Assembly (NCBI RefSeq): GCF_001955715.1
Contig: NZ_CP019239.1
Coordinates: forward strand, 930,001-994,000
DNA length: 64,000 nucleotides
Source: Rhodoferax saidenbachensis
Lineage (GTDB): Bacteria > Pseudomonadota > Gammaproteobacteria > Burkholderiales > Burkholderiaceae_C
Direction: 5' to 3'
Shown piece after piece: positions 15,985 to 25,091 of the stretch; the stretch's first letter is position 1, and each line of letters opens with the position of its first letter. The notes beneath the pieces were generated by a model. The model had not been told where the DNA came from. It ran no database searches and was given only the letters and a program-made list of their open reading frames with translations. The position numbers and the translations under genes are program-made.

Positions 15985-18900
15985 GTGAACGCCGAATTGC
16001 CCCCGCCACCCTCCCTCGATCCCCCGGCCCAGCGGGTGATCAAGATCCGGCGCGACTACAACACCTGGGTGGCCAGCGAAACCATGGAAGACTACGCGCT
16101 GCGCTTCACGCCGCAGCGCTTTCGCAAGTGGTCTGAATGGCGCGTGGCCAACACCGCGTTTGGTGCAGCGTCGTTCCTGATTCTGGAGGCCGTGGGCGCC
16201 ACCTTGCTGGTGCAGTACGGCTTTGCCAACGCCTTCTGGGCCATCTTGGCCACGGGGCTGGTGATCTTCCTTGCCGGTCTGCCCATCAGTGTTTATGCCG
16301 CTCGGTATGGCGTGGACATGGATTTGCTGACCCGCGGCGCCGGGTTTGGCTACATCGGCTCCACCATCACCTCGCTGATCTACGCCTCGTTCACCTTTAT
16401 CTTCTTTGCGCTGGAGGCCGCCGTCATGGCCTATGCGCTGGAGCTGGCGCTGGACATTCCGCCGACCTGGGGCTACCTGATCTGTGCGGTGGTGGTGATA
16501 CCGCTGGTGACACACGGCGTCTCAGCCATCAGCCAGTTGCAGATCTGGACGCAGCCGCTGTGGCTTTTGATGCTGGTGGTGCCGTTTGGCTATGTTTTGG
16601 TGCGTGATCCACAGGCGTTTGCAGGAATTACGCACTACGCAGGTGAATCCGGTATGGGTAATGTGTTTAACGTGCACCTGTTTGGTGCCGCTTTGACTGT
16701 GGGCATTGCCCTGATCACCCAAATGGGCGAGCAGGCCGACTACCTGCGTTTCATGCCCGTCAAGACCGCGCAGAACCGCGGCCGCTGGTGGCTGGGCGTG
16801 CTGGTGGGCGGGCCGGGGTGGGTGATTCTGGGCGTGATCAAGATGCTGGGCGGCGCCTTTCTGGCCTACCTGGCCATCAGCCACAGCGTGCCCACAGACC
16901 GCGCGGTGGACCCGAACCAGATGTACCTGGCGGCGTATGAGTATGTGTTCCCCACGCTCGGCTGGGCGGTGGCGGCGACGGCCTTGTTTGTGGTGATCTC
17001 GCAGCTCAAGATCAATGTGACCAACGCCTATGCAGGGTCGCTCGCCTGGAGCAACTTTTTCTCGCGCCTCACGCACAGCCATCCGGGCCGGGTGGTGTGG
17101 GTGGTGTTCAACTGCCTGATCGCCTTCATGCTGATGGAGATGAATGTGTTCCAGGCGCTGGGCGATGTGCTGGGCCTGTACTCCAACATCGCCATCGCCT
17201 GGATCATGGCGGTGGTGGCGGATCTGGTGATCAACAAGCCGCTGGGCCTGTCGCCCAAGGGGATCGAGTTCAAGCGCGCCCACCTGTATGACATCAACCC
17301 CGTGGGTGTTGGCGCCATGGCGCTGGCGTCGGTGTTGTCCATCGCGTCGTATCTGGGAATGTTTGGGCCGACCGCACAGGCGTTCTCTGCCGTCGTCGCG
17401 CTGGTCACGGCGATGATCACCTCGCCTGCGATTGCCTGGGCGACCAAAGGCCGGTACTACATTGCGCGCACATCCGATATTTCCGTTCGCCCTGAATCTG
17501 TCGAAGGGTTGGCTGGAGCTTCGCCACTTCGACAAGCTCAGGACAGGCCAGGCTCCGCCCGAACGGAGGGTGATGGTGTCTACGCGCGTTTGTCATCCCG
17601 TCACTGTGTGATCTGCGAGCGCGAGTACGAAGGGCCTGACATGGCACATTGCCCTGCCTACCAGGGGCCTATCTGTTCGCTGTGCTGCACGCTGGACGCG
17701 CGTTGTGGCGATGCCTGCAAACCGCACGCAGCCCTGTCGGCGCAGTGGTCCGCCACCTTGCGCTGGTTGCTACCGCGCCGCACCTGGCCGTACCTGGACA
17801 CGGGGCTGGGGCATTTCATTTTGCTCATGCTCATCATCGTCCCCATGTTGCTCACCGTGTTTGGCATGTTCTACCGCCAGGAGCTGTCGGCATGGGTGGG
17901 TATGCCCGAAGGGCAGGCGGCGCTGCGTGTCGCCTTGCAGTCGGGTTTTTCCAAGGCCTTTGCCGCACTGTTGTTGATGTCCGGCATCGTGGCCTGGTGG
18001 CTGGTGCTTGCGCACAAGAGCCGCCAGGTGGCGCAGGAAGAGTCGAACCGGCAAACCCATTTGCTGATGCGCGAAATTGAGTCGCACCGCCAAACGGACG
18101 AAGCCTTGCAGCAAGCCAAGCAGGCGGCCGAGCAGGCCAACCAGGCCAAGAGCCGCTACATCAGCGCCATCAGCCATGAGCTGCGCACACCGCTCAACAG
18201 CATCCTGGGCTACGCCCAGCTCATGGGGGAAGATGCCTCCATCCCCGCGCACCGCAAACAGGCGGTGGGCGTGATCAAGCGGGGTGGTGAACATTTGCTG
18301 TCGTTGATCGAAGGCACGCTCGATATGGCGCACATCGAATCCGGCAAGCTCACACTGAACGTCAAACCGATGCGGTTTGCCGATGGCATGCACGAGATCG
18401 CCAGCATGTTCGAACTGCAGGCATCCGATAAGGGACTGGCGTTTACCTACGAGGTGCGCGGCAGTATTCCCGACGCCGTGCGCGCCGACGAAAAACGCGT
18501 GCGCCAGATTGTGTTCAACCTGCTGGGCAACGCCATCAAGTTCACGCAGACCGGTGGCGTGACTCTGCGCCTGCGCTACGCGCGCGAGATGGCGCATATT
18601 GAAATTGTGGACACCGGGCCCGGCATGTCGGCGCAAGAGCTGGAGCGCATTTTTGAGCCCTTCACACGCGGTGATAGCGCTGCCACCGGACCGGCGGGCA
18701 CCACGGGCTCGGGCCTGGGCCTGACCATTGCCAAGATGCTGACCGACCTGATGGGCGGTGAACTCACCGCGACCAGCACGCCGGGGCAGGGCTCCATATT
18801 CCAGGTGCGCCTGTTTCTGCCGGAGCTGCGGGGCCTGCCCGCTGGTGCATCCGGACGCGGCGCGGTGCAGCCCGTGCCGGTGCGCCGCGGCTATGCCGGT

Positions 18901-19542
18901 GTACGCCGCAAGGTTCTGGTGGTGGACAACGAAGAGGCCGACCGCGAGCTGCTGGTACAACTGCTCACGCCGCTGGGGTTTGAAGTGCGCACCGCCGCCA
19001 GTGGCCATGACTGCCTCGATCTACTCGCCGCAGGCCTGCTGCCTGACGCACTGCTGCTGGACCTGGCGATGCCCGGCATCGACGGCTGGGAAACCCTGCG
19101 CCGCGTGCGCGCGCTGGGACTGGACGCCGTGCAGGTGGCCATCGTCTCGGCCAATGCCTTTGACCGTGGGCTGGACAACGACCTGGGCCTGCCGCCTGAA
19201 GATTTCATCGTCAAACCCGTGCGCCACACCGAGCTGCTGGACTGGCTGGAGCGCAAGCTGGAGCTGGTCTGGCTCGATACCCCGGTCGTTGCACCGCCGG
19301 TGGCCCCGGCGCCTGTGATTACTGCACTGCGTGCGCCGCCGCGCAGCGCGCTGGTGGCACTGCAGGAGCTGGTACGCCTGGGCTACTACCGCGGTGTGAT
19401 GAACCAGCTCGACACCATTACCAGCACCCACCCCGACTGCGCCGCGTTCAGCGCGGCCATGGAGAAACTGGCGCGCCAGTACCAGTTTGAAACCATGCTT
19501 GTACAACTGCAGAAAGCCCTGGATGAAACCCCCATCCATTGA
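15985..19542 (+). CDS. NCS1-type permease fused to hybrid histidine kinase and receiver
   Basis: About 1185 residues from GTG 15985; GTG 15922 is the other option but lies in the ureA promoter. The order of parts follows. The NCS1 nucleobase/cation symporter domain (RRDYNTWVASETMEDYALRF, about 12 hydrophobic segments) runs to about residue 490. A linker carries an in-frame dispersed repeat. A Cys-rich stretch (HCVICEREYEGPDMAHC, then ICSLCCTLDARCGDACKPH) may bind metal. Two more membrane segments and a coiled coil follow. HisKA has phospho-His 731 in SAISHELRTPLNS. HATPase has LLGNAIKF, DTGPGM and GSGLGL. The receiver has Asp 1026 in LLLDLAMPG, then a helical tail. It probably senses or transports a purine-related compound and signals to the overlapping LuxR-type regulator. 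Confidence 0.88.
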   Translation: MNAELPPPPSLDPPAQRVIKIRRDYNTWVASETMEDYALRFTPQRFRKWSEWRVANTAFGAASFLILEAVGATLLVQYGFANAFWAILATGLVIFLAGLPISVYAARYGVDMDLLTRGAGFGYIGSTITSLIYASFTFIFFALEAAVMAYALELALDIPPTWGYLICAVVVIPLVTHGVSAISQLQIWTQPLWLLMLVVPFGYVLVRDPQAFAGITHYAGESGMGNVFNVHLFGAALTVGIALITQMGEQADYLRFMPVKTAQNRGRWWLGVLVGGPGWVILGVIKMLGGAFLAYLAISHSVPTDRAVDPNQMYLAAYEYVFPTLGWAVAATALFVVISQLKINVTNAYAGSLAWSNFFSRLTHSHPGRVVWVVFNCLIAFMLMEMNVFQALGDVLGLYSNIAIAWIMAVVADLVINKPLGLSPKGIEFKRAHLYDINPVGVGAMALASVLSIASYLGMFGPTAQAFSAVVALVTAMITSPAIAWATKGRYYIARTSDISVRPESVEGLAGASPLRQAQDRPGSARTEGDGVYARLSSRHCVICEREYEGPDMAHCPAYQGPICSLCCTLDARCGDACKPHAALSAQWSATLRWLLPRRTWPYLDTGLGHFILLMLIIVPMLLTVFGMFYRQELSAWVGMPEGQAALRVALQSGFSKAFAALLLMSGIVAWWLVLAHKSRQVAQEESNRQTHLLMREIESHRQTDEALQQAKQAAEQANQAKSRYISAISHELRTPLNSILGYAQLMGEDASIPAHRKQAVGVIKRGGEHLLSLIEGTLDMAHIESGKLTLNVKPMRFADGMHEIASMFELQASDKGLAFTYEVRGSIPDAVRADEKRVRQIVFNLLGNAIKFTQTGGVTLRLRYAREMAHIEIVDTGPGMSAQELERIFEPFTRGDSAATGPAGTTGSGLGLTIAKMLTDLMGGELTATSTPGQGSIFQVRLFLPELRGLPAGASGRGAVQPVPVRRGYAGVRRKVLVVDNEEADRELLVQLLTPLGFEVRTAASGHDCLDLLAAGLLPDALLLDLAMPGIDGWETLRRVRALGLDAVQVAIVSANAFDRGLDNDLGLPPEDFIVKPVRHTELLDWLERKLELVWLDTPVVAPPVAPAPVITALRAPPRSALVALQELVRLGYYRGVMNQLDTITSTHPDCAAFSAAMEKLARQYQFETMLVQLQKALDETPIH
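17482..17568 (+). repeat. Type 3 repeat (TCCGTTCG...CGAACGGA) inside the kinase fusion
   Basis: An inverted-repeat element with TCCGTTCGCCCTGAATCTGT at the left, TTCGACAAGCTCAGGACAGG inside and CGCCCGAACGGA at the right. It is read in frame (SVRPESVEGLAGASPLRQAQ). Relatives lie at 20571-20679, 24201-24285 and 37459-37518, all intergenic. Confidence 0.85.
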
Positions 19543-20545
19543 CCCCTCCCAATTGGACAACACGCTCGACCGCGAGTCCTTGAATGGCACCCTGGACCGT
19601 GCCAATAGCGATGTGGTGCTGATCGTTGACGACGTGCCCGACAACCTGGCCGTGTTGCACGACGCGCTGGACGAATCGGGCTACACCGTGCTGGTCGCCA
19701 CCTCGGGCGAGACGGCACTGGCCCGCGCCGCCCAGGCGCTGCCCGACATCGTTTTGCTCGACGCCATGATGCCCGGCATGGATGGTTTTGAAGTAGCGCG
19801 CCGCCTCAAGGCCAATGCCCAGACTGCGCACATTCCCATCATTTTCATGACCGGCCTGACCGAGACCGAACACCTGGTGGCGGCGTTGGAGTCCGGTGGT
19901 GTGGACTATGTGACCAAGCCCATCAAACCCAAGGAGGTGATGGCGCGTATGGCGGTGCACCTGCAAGGCGCACGCGAACGCCGCCAGACGCGCAGCGCGC
20001 TGGACGCCTTTGGTTACGCCACCATCACCGTGCGCGCGAGCGACGGCTGCCTGATGTGGCAAACCCCGCTGGCGCGTGACCTGCTGGAGCGCTACTGCGG
20101 CACCCACGCACCGCACACACCCAGCGCAGTGCGCGAATGGCTCACCCAATGTGTGCGCGGCATGGACCATGCTGAGCCCCCCAAACTCACCATCGAGCGC
20201 GGCGCCACACGCCTGACCTTTCGCCTGCACCAACGCACCGGCGACAGCGACGGCATTCTGGAGGGCGGCGACTGGCTCATCGTGATGCGTGAGGTGTCGG
20301 ACACCGCTGTCATCGAAGCCATGAGCCTGTCTTTCAAACTCACAGCCAAAGAGGCCGAGGTGTTGTACTGGGTGGTCAAGGGCAAGACCAACAAGGACAT
20401 TGGCGACATCCTGGGCAGCAGCCCGATGACGGTCAAGAAACACCTGGAGCGTGTGTTTGTGAAACTGGGTGTCGAGACCCGCACGGCCGCAGCCGGTGCG
20501 GCCATGGGGCGCATTCGGCAGTTGCATCCGCAGTTTGAGGGCTGA
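19523..20545 (+). CDS. Response regulator with LuxR-type DNA-binding domain
   Basis: 340 residues from ATG 19523 (MKPPSIDPSQLDNTLDRESL), which overlaps the end of the kinase by 20 bases. The receiver domain is about 29-150, with VVLIVDDVPDN and phospho-Asp in IVLLDAMMPGMDGF, plus the conserved Lys in DYVTKPIKPKE. A middle region of unknown fold (about 160-260) follows. The C-terminal helix-turn-helix is LTAKEAEVLYWVVKGKTNKD then MTVKKHLERVFVKLGVETR. It is the obvious partner of the upstream kinase. NarL/LuxR regulators often bind TAC-N-GTA type dyads, so the palindromes before ureA and urtA are candidate targets; this is inference. Confidence 0.92.
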   Translation: MKPPSIDPSQLDNTLDRESLNGTLDRANSDVVLIVDDVPDNLAVLHDALDESGYTVLVATSGETALARAAQALPDIVLLDAMMPGMDGFEVARRLKANAQTAHIPIIFMTGLTETEHLVAALESGGVDYVTKPIKPKEVMARMAVHLQGARERRQTRSALDAFGYATITVRASDGCLMWQTPLARDLLERYCGTHAPHTPSAVREWLTQCVRGMDHAEPPKLTIERGATRLTFRLHQRTGDSDGILEGGDWLIVMREVSDTAVIEAMSLSFKLTAKEAEVLYWVVKGKTNKDIGDILGSSPMTVKKHLERVFVKLGVETRTAAAGAAMGRIRQLHPQFEG

Positions 20546-20570
20546 CCGGTAATGCACCACTGAACAAACA

Positions 20571-20679
20571 CGTCCGTTCGGGCTGAGCCTGTCGAAGCCT
20601 TCAACAAGATGACGATTTGCAGGGCTGCGTTTCGCCCTTCGTCAAGCTCAGGACAGGCCAAGCTCAACGCGAACGGACG
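20571..20679. repeat. Type 3 repeat, intergenic
   Basis: Ends are a perfect inverted pair, CGTCCGTTCG (20571-20580) and CGAACGGACG (20670-20679). The interior contains GAGCCTGTCGAAGCC and CGTCAAGCTCAGGACAGGCC. It lies between the regulator and the SDR gene and may form a long transcript hairpin. Confidence 0.85.
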
Positions 20680-20735
20680 CAATCCGTAGAGCCTTCGACG
20701 ATCTGTGATTGAATCCTCTTCTCAGGAGGATTCTT

Positions 20736-21542
20736 ATGCCATCGGCTGCCACTTCCCGCCCCATTGCCCTGATAACCGGCGCCTCGTCCGGCATTGGCGA
20801 AGCGCTCGCCCAGTGTTTTGCCGAGGCGGGACACGACCTCGTGCTGGTGGCGCGCAGTGCCGACAAGCTGCAGGCGCTGGCCGCGCAGTTGGAAGCCAAA
20901 CACGCCATTCATGTACTGGTGTTGCCCAGCGATTTGTCCGACCCTGCCGCCGCAGAACAACTGGCCGCGACCTGCAAACGCCGCAAGCGCGTGCCCGATG
21001 TGCTGGTCAATTGCGCGGGTGTGCTGGAGCAAAAGCCGTTTGTGCAAATGAAGCCCGGCGCGCACCAGTCCATCATCAACCTCAACATTTCCGCCGTGAC
21101 AGCCATGGCGTCGCACTTTTTGCCACTGATGGTGGCGCGTGGCTCGGGGCGGTTGCTCAATGTGGCGTCCATTGCGGCCTTCCAACCCATTCCGCTGCTG
21201 GCCACCTACGCAGCCAGCAAGGCCTACGTGTTGTCACTCACCGAATCCCTGTCCGAAGAACTCAAGGGCACCGGCGTGACCGCAACCGCGCTGTGCCCCG
21301 GCATCACCGCTACACAGATGCTCAGCAGCGCTACGCAGGCCAATGCCCGGTTGTCCCAGTTGCCCGGCTTTCTGGTCGGTGATGTGCAGGATGTGGCGCG
21401 CCAGGGCATGGACGCCTGCCTGCGCGGAGATGTGGTATGTATTCCGGGCATCGTCAACCGTGCGGCCATGCTGGCCTCGCGCGGCACACCCAAATGGCTC
21501 ATGCGCCGCGTGAGCGGCATGCTGGCACGCAGAAGCACATGA
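20736..21542 (+). CDS. Short-chain dehydrogenase/reductase
   Basis: 268 residues from ATG 20736, with AGGAGG at 20724-20729. The Rossmann motif is TGASSGIG (about 16-23), with the classical Ser-Tyr-Lys set in LLNVASIAAFQPIPLLATYA then ASKAY. The NAG-like element is VNCAGVLE. The family oxidises or reduces alcohols and carbonyls with NAD(P). It resembles DltE-type SDRs whose substrates are lipids or acyl chains, but the substrate cannot be read from the sequence. It lies between a repeat and an unrelated binding protein, so it is probably a single-gene unit. Confidence 0.87.
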   Translation: MPSAATSRPIALITGASSGIGEALAQCFAEAGHDLVLVARSADKLQALAAQLEAKHAIHVLVLPSDLSDPAAAEQLAATCKRRKRVPDVLVNCAGVLEQKPFVQMKPGAHQSIINLNISAVTAMASHFLPLMVARGSGRLLNVASIAAFQPIPLLATYAASKAYVLSLTESLSEELKGTGVTATALCPGITATQMLSSATQANARLSQLPGFLVGDVQDVARQGMDACLRGDVVCIPGIVNRAAMLASRGTPKWLMRRVSGMLARRST

Positions 21543-21700
21543 GTGATCCCACAATACCCCCATCACCGAGCGGACCTGGGAGAACGTGAGGAAGTGCGCC
21601 GCCGCCTGAGGGCGTGTGTTGGATGGGGTTCCGGCGTACCATGCGTGGACCCGGGAAGCTAGGGTTCTGTTCTTGGCCCCTGCCACCCAGGAGTAAGCAA

Positions 21701-22543
21701 ATGAGCGCAATTTGTTTCTTTCGCACTTCCGCTGCCAGAGCCATCCAGCGTTTGACCTTGCGGTGTCTGAGGCGCGGTTTATGGTTGGTGTGCCTTGCTC
21801 CATGGAGTGTCTCTATGGTGGGCGCGCAAACGTTAGTGCTGGCGGCGGCGGACAGTGTTCCGACGGCCTACGTTGAACACGGGAAACAAACCGGCCTGCT
21901 GGTCGACGTCATCACCGAAGTATTCAAACGGATCGGTTACCCGGTTGACATCGCCATCATGCCCTGGGCGCGTTGCCTTGCGGAGGCCAAGGCGGGCAGG
22001 ATAGATGGCATTTTTTCGGTGTACCAGACACGGGAGCGCCAGGAGTTTTTGACCTATGCAGACGAGGTGTTGATCACCCAGGTTCAGGCCCTCTTTGTGC
22101 GCAAAGATTCGGCCATCACCTTTGACGGTGATCTGAGCAAGCTTTCAGAGCTTCGCCTTGGGATCATCAACCAGACAAGTTATGGCCCCCGTCTTGACGC
22201 GGCGTTGGAAAGAGGCGTGTTCAAGAGGGTGGATGTTGCGAATAGTGTGTCGGCCAGTCTGAACAAGCTGTTGCATGACCGCATTGATCTGATCCCGTCC
22301 TATCGCCACGTCGCGCTCGACTCGGCCAGAACGATGGGTGCAGCCGGATCCGTCAAGGAGTTGACTCCGGCGATTGAGGCCATCCCCAGTTATCTGGCAT
22401 TCAGCAATAAAAAGGATTACGCGAAAGTCATTGGTGCCTACAACCAGGCACTGCGTGCGATGAAAAAAGACGGTACATATGACGCCATCTTCAACAAATA
22501 TCTGGTCGGTGAGGTGCGCAGGACGAATCCTGATGTGCCATGA
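21701..22543 (+). CDS. Periplasmic amino-acid-type solute-binding protein (SBP_bac_3)
   Basis: 280 residues from ATG 21701 (AGGAG at 21689). A long signal sequence ends near SMVGAQT (about 43). The mature part has the type 3 binding-protein pattern (VEHGKQTGLLVDVITEVFKR, AEAKAGRIDGIFSVYQTRER, LRLGIINQTSYG, MKKDGTYDAIFNKYL). No permease or ATPase gene is adjacent, so it may serve an unlinked ABC transporter or act as a stand-alone sensor-type protein, as several orphan members do. Ligand unknown. Confidence 0.85.
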   Translation: MSAICFFRTSAARAIQRLTLRCLRRGLWLVCLAPWSVSMVGAQTLVLAAADSVPTAYVEHGKQTGLLVDVITEVFKRIGYPVDIAIMPWARCLAEAKAGRIDGIFSVYQTRERQEFLTYADEVLITQVQALFVRKDSAITFDGDLSKLSELRLGIINQTSYGPRLDAALERGVFKRVDVANSVSASLNKLLHDRIDLIPSYRHVALDSARTMGAAGSVKELTPAIEAIPSYLAFSNKKDYAKVIGAYNQALRAMKKDGTYDAIFNKYLVGEVRRTNPDVP

Positions 22544-22573
22544 ATGGACGCCGACCACTGCGACAATCGAACC

Positions 22574-22846
22574 ATGAATGACGATTCGCCCAAACCTGCC
22601 CCCGCCGCCAAGCAAGCCAACAACCCCTTGCACGGCAAAACACTGGAGGCCATCGTGACCGAGCTGGCCGACTTTTATGGCTGGGATGGACTGGGCGAGC
22701 GCGTGCCGGTGCGCTGCTTCACCTTTGAGCCCAGCGTGGGCTCCAGCCTCAAGTTTTTGCGCAAAACCCCCTGGGCGCGCGAGAAGGTGGAGGGGCTGTA
22801 TTTGTTCATGCTGCGCGAAATGCGCCGTTCGGGGCGCCAGGGCTGA
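22574..22846 (+). CDS. VF530-family (DUF2132) small DNA-binding protein
   Basis: 90 residues from ATG 22574. The conserved segments are [20 protein letters not shown], then [20 protein letters not shown] and [22 protein letters not shown]530 from Vibrio has a double-helix-turn fold and is listed as DNA-binding; the physiological role is unknown. The gene stands alone between the binding protein and cytochrome b561. Confidence 0.85.
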   Translation: MNDDSPKPAPAAKQANNPLHGKTLEAIVTELADFYGWDGLGERVPVRCFTFEPSVGSSLKFLRKTPWAREKVEGLYLFMLREMRRSGRQG

Positions 22847-22968
22847 CCGTTCGTCGTTTTTCTCTCTGAAAAGCCATGGTTTGGGGAACTTGGTCGTTCA
22901 CATATTTTGAAACGAACATTCAATCCAATTCAAAATAGAACAAGCCTGTGGCCCCTAGACTTGCGGCC

Positions 22969-23547
22969 ATGGCCACCGTAACTCCTTCCCCCTCCCAAGC
23001 CCCCACGCACCGCTACAGCCACACGGCCATCGTGCTGCACTGGGTGCTGGCGCTGGCCATCCTGGGCCTGTTTGGCGTGGGGCTGTACATGACCAGCTTG
23101 CCGTTTTCGCCAGCCCGGCTCAAGCTCTACAACTGGCATAAGTGGGCCGGTATCACCATCCTCACGCTGTCGGCGCTGCGCCTGTTGTGGCGCCTCACGC
23201 ACCGCCCGCCGGCGCTGCCCGATCCGATTGCAGACGCCATGCCTGCGTGGCAGCGCTGGGCGCACCACGGCACCCACTACGGGCTGTACGCACTGTTCTT
23301 CCTGGTTCCGCTGATCGGCTGGGCTTACAGCTCGGCGGCTGGTTTCCCCATCGTGGTGTTTGGCGTGTTGCCGCTGCCCGACTTTGTGCCGGTGGACAAG
23401 GCACTCGCAGAAATGATCAAGCCTTTTCATGAACTAAGTGCGTTTGCTTTGGTCGGACTGGCTGGTCTGCACATGGCCGCGGCGCTCAAGCACCAGTGGA
23501 TTGACAAGGATGGCCTGCTCAAACGCATGCTACCCGGTCGCCATTGA
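22969..23547 (+). CDS. Cytochrome b561
   Basis: 192 residues from ATG 22969. Four hydrophobic segments carry the family's heme-ligand His (YSHTAIVLHWVLALAILGLF, LYNWHKWAGITILTLSALRL, HYGLYALFFLVPLIGW, ELSAFALVGLAGLHMAAALK). It is an inner-membrane diheme cytochrome that passes electrons from quinols, linked in some bacteria to superoxide oxidation. It is followed 61 bp later by two YceI genes, a recurrent pairing (CybB/YceI). Confidence 0.93.
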   Translation: MATVTPSPSQAPTHRYSHTAIVLHWVLALAILGLFGVGLYMTSLPFSPARLKLYNWHKWAGITILTLSALRLLWRLTHRPPALPDPIADAMPAWQRWAHHGTHYGLYALFFLVPLIGWAYSSAAGFPIVVFGVLPLPDFVPVDKALAEMIKPFHELSAFALVGLAGLHMAAALKHQWIDKDGLLKRMLPGRH

Positions 23548-23608
23548 CATGACCTGAGCGCCGATACAACACACGTAACGCATTGCTACTTTTTAAACAG
23601 GAATCTTC

Positions 23609-24181
23609 ATGTCCGTCTCCCGTATTCTTTTGTCTGCCTTGGTAGCCACTTCGGCCTTCACCAGCACGCTCGCAATGGCCCAGCAAAAACTCGTGCCCGC
23701 CCAGAGCGAAATCGTGTTTGTGACCAAACAAATGGGAGTGCCCGTGGAAGGCCGCTTCAAGAAGTTTGATGCACAGATTGCGTTTGACCCCGCCAAGCCC
23801 GACACCAGCAAGATCGCTTTCACCGTAGACATCGCCAGCGCCACGCTGGGTGTGCCCGAGAGTGACGCCGAACTGCCACGCCCCAACTGGTTCAACACTG
23901 CCAAGTTCCCGCAAGCTACCTTCCAATCCACCGCCGTCAAAGGCCTGGGTGGCGGCAAGTTTGAAGTGGCTGGCAAGCTCGCTATCAAGGGTGCCAGCCG
24001 CGATGTTGTGGTGCCTGTGGCGCTGACACAAAGCGGCGCCACCACCACCGTCACCGGTACCTTCGCGCTCAAGCGTCTGGCCTTCAAGATTGGCGAAAAC
24101 GAGTGGGCCGACACCTCCATGGTGGCCGACGACGTGCAAGTCAAATTCAAGCTCGCGCTGACTGGCGTGGGCAAGCTCTAA
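23609..24181 (+). CDS. YceI-family periplasmic protein 1
   Basis: 190 residues. The signal peptide ends at TLAMAQQ (about 26). The mature part has the lipocalin-like YceI fold pattern (VPVEGRFKKFDAQIAFDP, PNWFNTAKFPQATFQSTAVK, GKLAIKGASRDVVVPV). YceI proteins bind polyisoprenoids such as ubiquinone in the periplasm. It follows cytochrome b561 in the same direction, consistent with a shared quinone-related role. Confidence 0.92.
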   Translation: MSVSRILLSALVATSAFTSTLAMAQQKLVPAQSEIVFVTKQMGVPVEGRFKKFDAQIAFDPAKPDTSKIAFTVDIASATLGVPESDAELPRPNWFNTAKFPQATFQSTAVKGLGGGKFEVAGKLAIKGASRDVVVPVALTQSGATTTVTGTFALKRLAFKIGENEWADTSMVADDVQVKFKLALTGVGKL

Positions 24182-24200
24182 ACAGCGCTGAAGAATTACC

Positions 24201-24285
24201 TCCGTTCGGCCTGAACAGGCCGTTGTGTTCAACAAGCCCCTGATTTTTGAGGGCTGCGTTGTGACCCGTACAACACGAACGGACG
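24201..24285. repeat. Type 3 repeat, diverged
   Basis: TCCGTTCG near the left end and CGAACGGACG at the right end (24276-24285) match the 20571 copy. The interior shares CAACAAG and GAGGGCTGCGTT-like pieces with it. It lies between the two YceI genes. Confidence 0.65.
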
Positions 24286-24350
24286 TATTCGGCAAAGCTC
24301 CAGGTTCTTCCGTTTCTTTTTTCCACCATCCCGCAAATCAGGAGTTTTCC

Positions 24351-24923
24351 ATGCGTACATCCCTCATCGCCGCCGCTCTGGCACTTTCCGCTTTCGCCGG
24401 TGCTGCCAGCGCCCAGTCTGCGACCTACAACCTGGACCCGTCGCACACCTTCCCCCGTTTCTCGTACAGCCACTTCGGCCTGTCCACCCAGCAAAGCCGC
24501 TTCAACAACACGACCGGCACCGTGACCTTTGACAAGGCCGCCAAGACCGGCGCCGTGGACGTGGTGATCGACATGAAGGCCGTGGACACCGGCTTCACCC
24601 CCTTCAACGGCCACATCCAGGGCGAAGATTTCCTGGACACCGCCAAGTTCCCCACCGCGACCTTCAAGTCCACCAAGGTGGTGTTTGACGGTGACAAGCC
24701 CGCCAGCGTGGACGGCAACCTGACCATCAAGGGTGTGACTAAGCCCGTGACCCTGAAGATCGTGAACTTCGTGACCACCGTCCACCCCATGATGAAGAAG
24801 GACGTGATCGGCGCGGAAGCCACCACCACCATCAAGCGCACCGATTTCGGCGCTGGCAAGTTCGCACCGTACGTGGGTGACGACGTGACCATCACCATTG
24901 CGCTGGAAGCCATCAAGCAGTAA
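24351..24923 (+). CDS. YceI-family periplasmic protein 2
   Basis: 190 residues from ATG 24351 (AGGAG at 24340). The signal peptide ends at AASAQS (about 22). YceI hallmarks are YNLDPSHTFPRFSYSHFGLS, EDFLDTAKFPTATFKSTKVV and ADLNGNLTIKG-like VDGNLTIKGVTKPVTLKI. It is a paralogue of the preceding gene, perhaps with a different lipid partner. A clean terminator follows at 24949, ending the b561/YceI unit. Confidence 0.93.
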   Translation: MRTSLIAAALALSAFAGAASAQSATYNLDPSHTFPRFSYSHFGLSTQQSRFNNTTGTVTFDKAAKTGAVDVVIDMKAVDTGFTPFNGHIQGEDFLDTAKFPTATFKSTKVVFDGDKPASVDGNLTIKGVTKPVTLKIVNFVTTVHPMMKKDVIGAEATTTIKRTDFGAGKFAPYVGDDVTITIALEAIKQ

Positions 24924-24948
24924 ACCCGCGGCCCTGTGCCCCGACAGG

Positions 24949-24976
24949 AAAGCCAGCCCGCGGGCTGGCTTTTTTA
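24949..24976 (+). terminator. Intrinsic terminator after the YceI pair
   Basis: AAAGCCAGCCCG immediately followed by CGGGCTGGCTTTTTT, an uninterrupted stem with a T-run, 26 bp after the yceI-2 stop. Confidence 0.92.
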
Positions 24977-24990
24977 TGGGGATTTGGTGC

Positions 24991-25050
24991 CAAATTGGCA
25001 CCTGGCCCTCGTGGATATTGCGCAAGCAGCTCCTGTATTCATAGCAAAAT
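24991..25050 (-). repeat. Type 2 repeat, copy C (intergenic)
   Basis: The minus strand reads ATTTTGCTATGAATACAGGA then GCTGCTTGCGCAATATCCAC and GAGGGCCAGGTGCCAATTTG. This is one of the best-preserved copies and a useful reference for the consensus. Confidence 0.8.
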
Positions 25051-25091
25051 AGAGTCCCCAAATTCCACGTTCCTATCCGTTTTCTGCCACC

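Noticed and set aside
21224..21803. Minus-strand open frames around the SDR and binding-protein genes.
   Set aside because: They overlap well-supported genes and show no family pattern.
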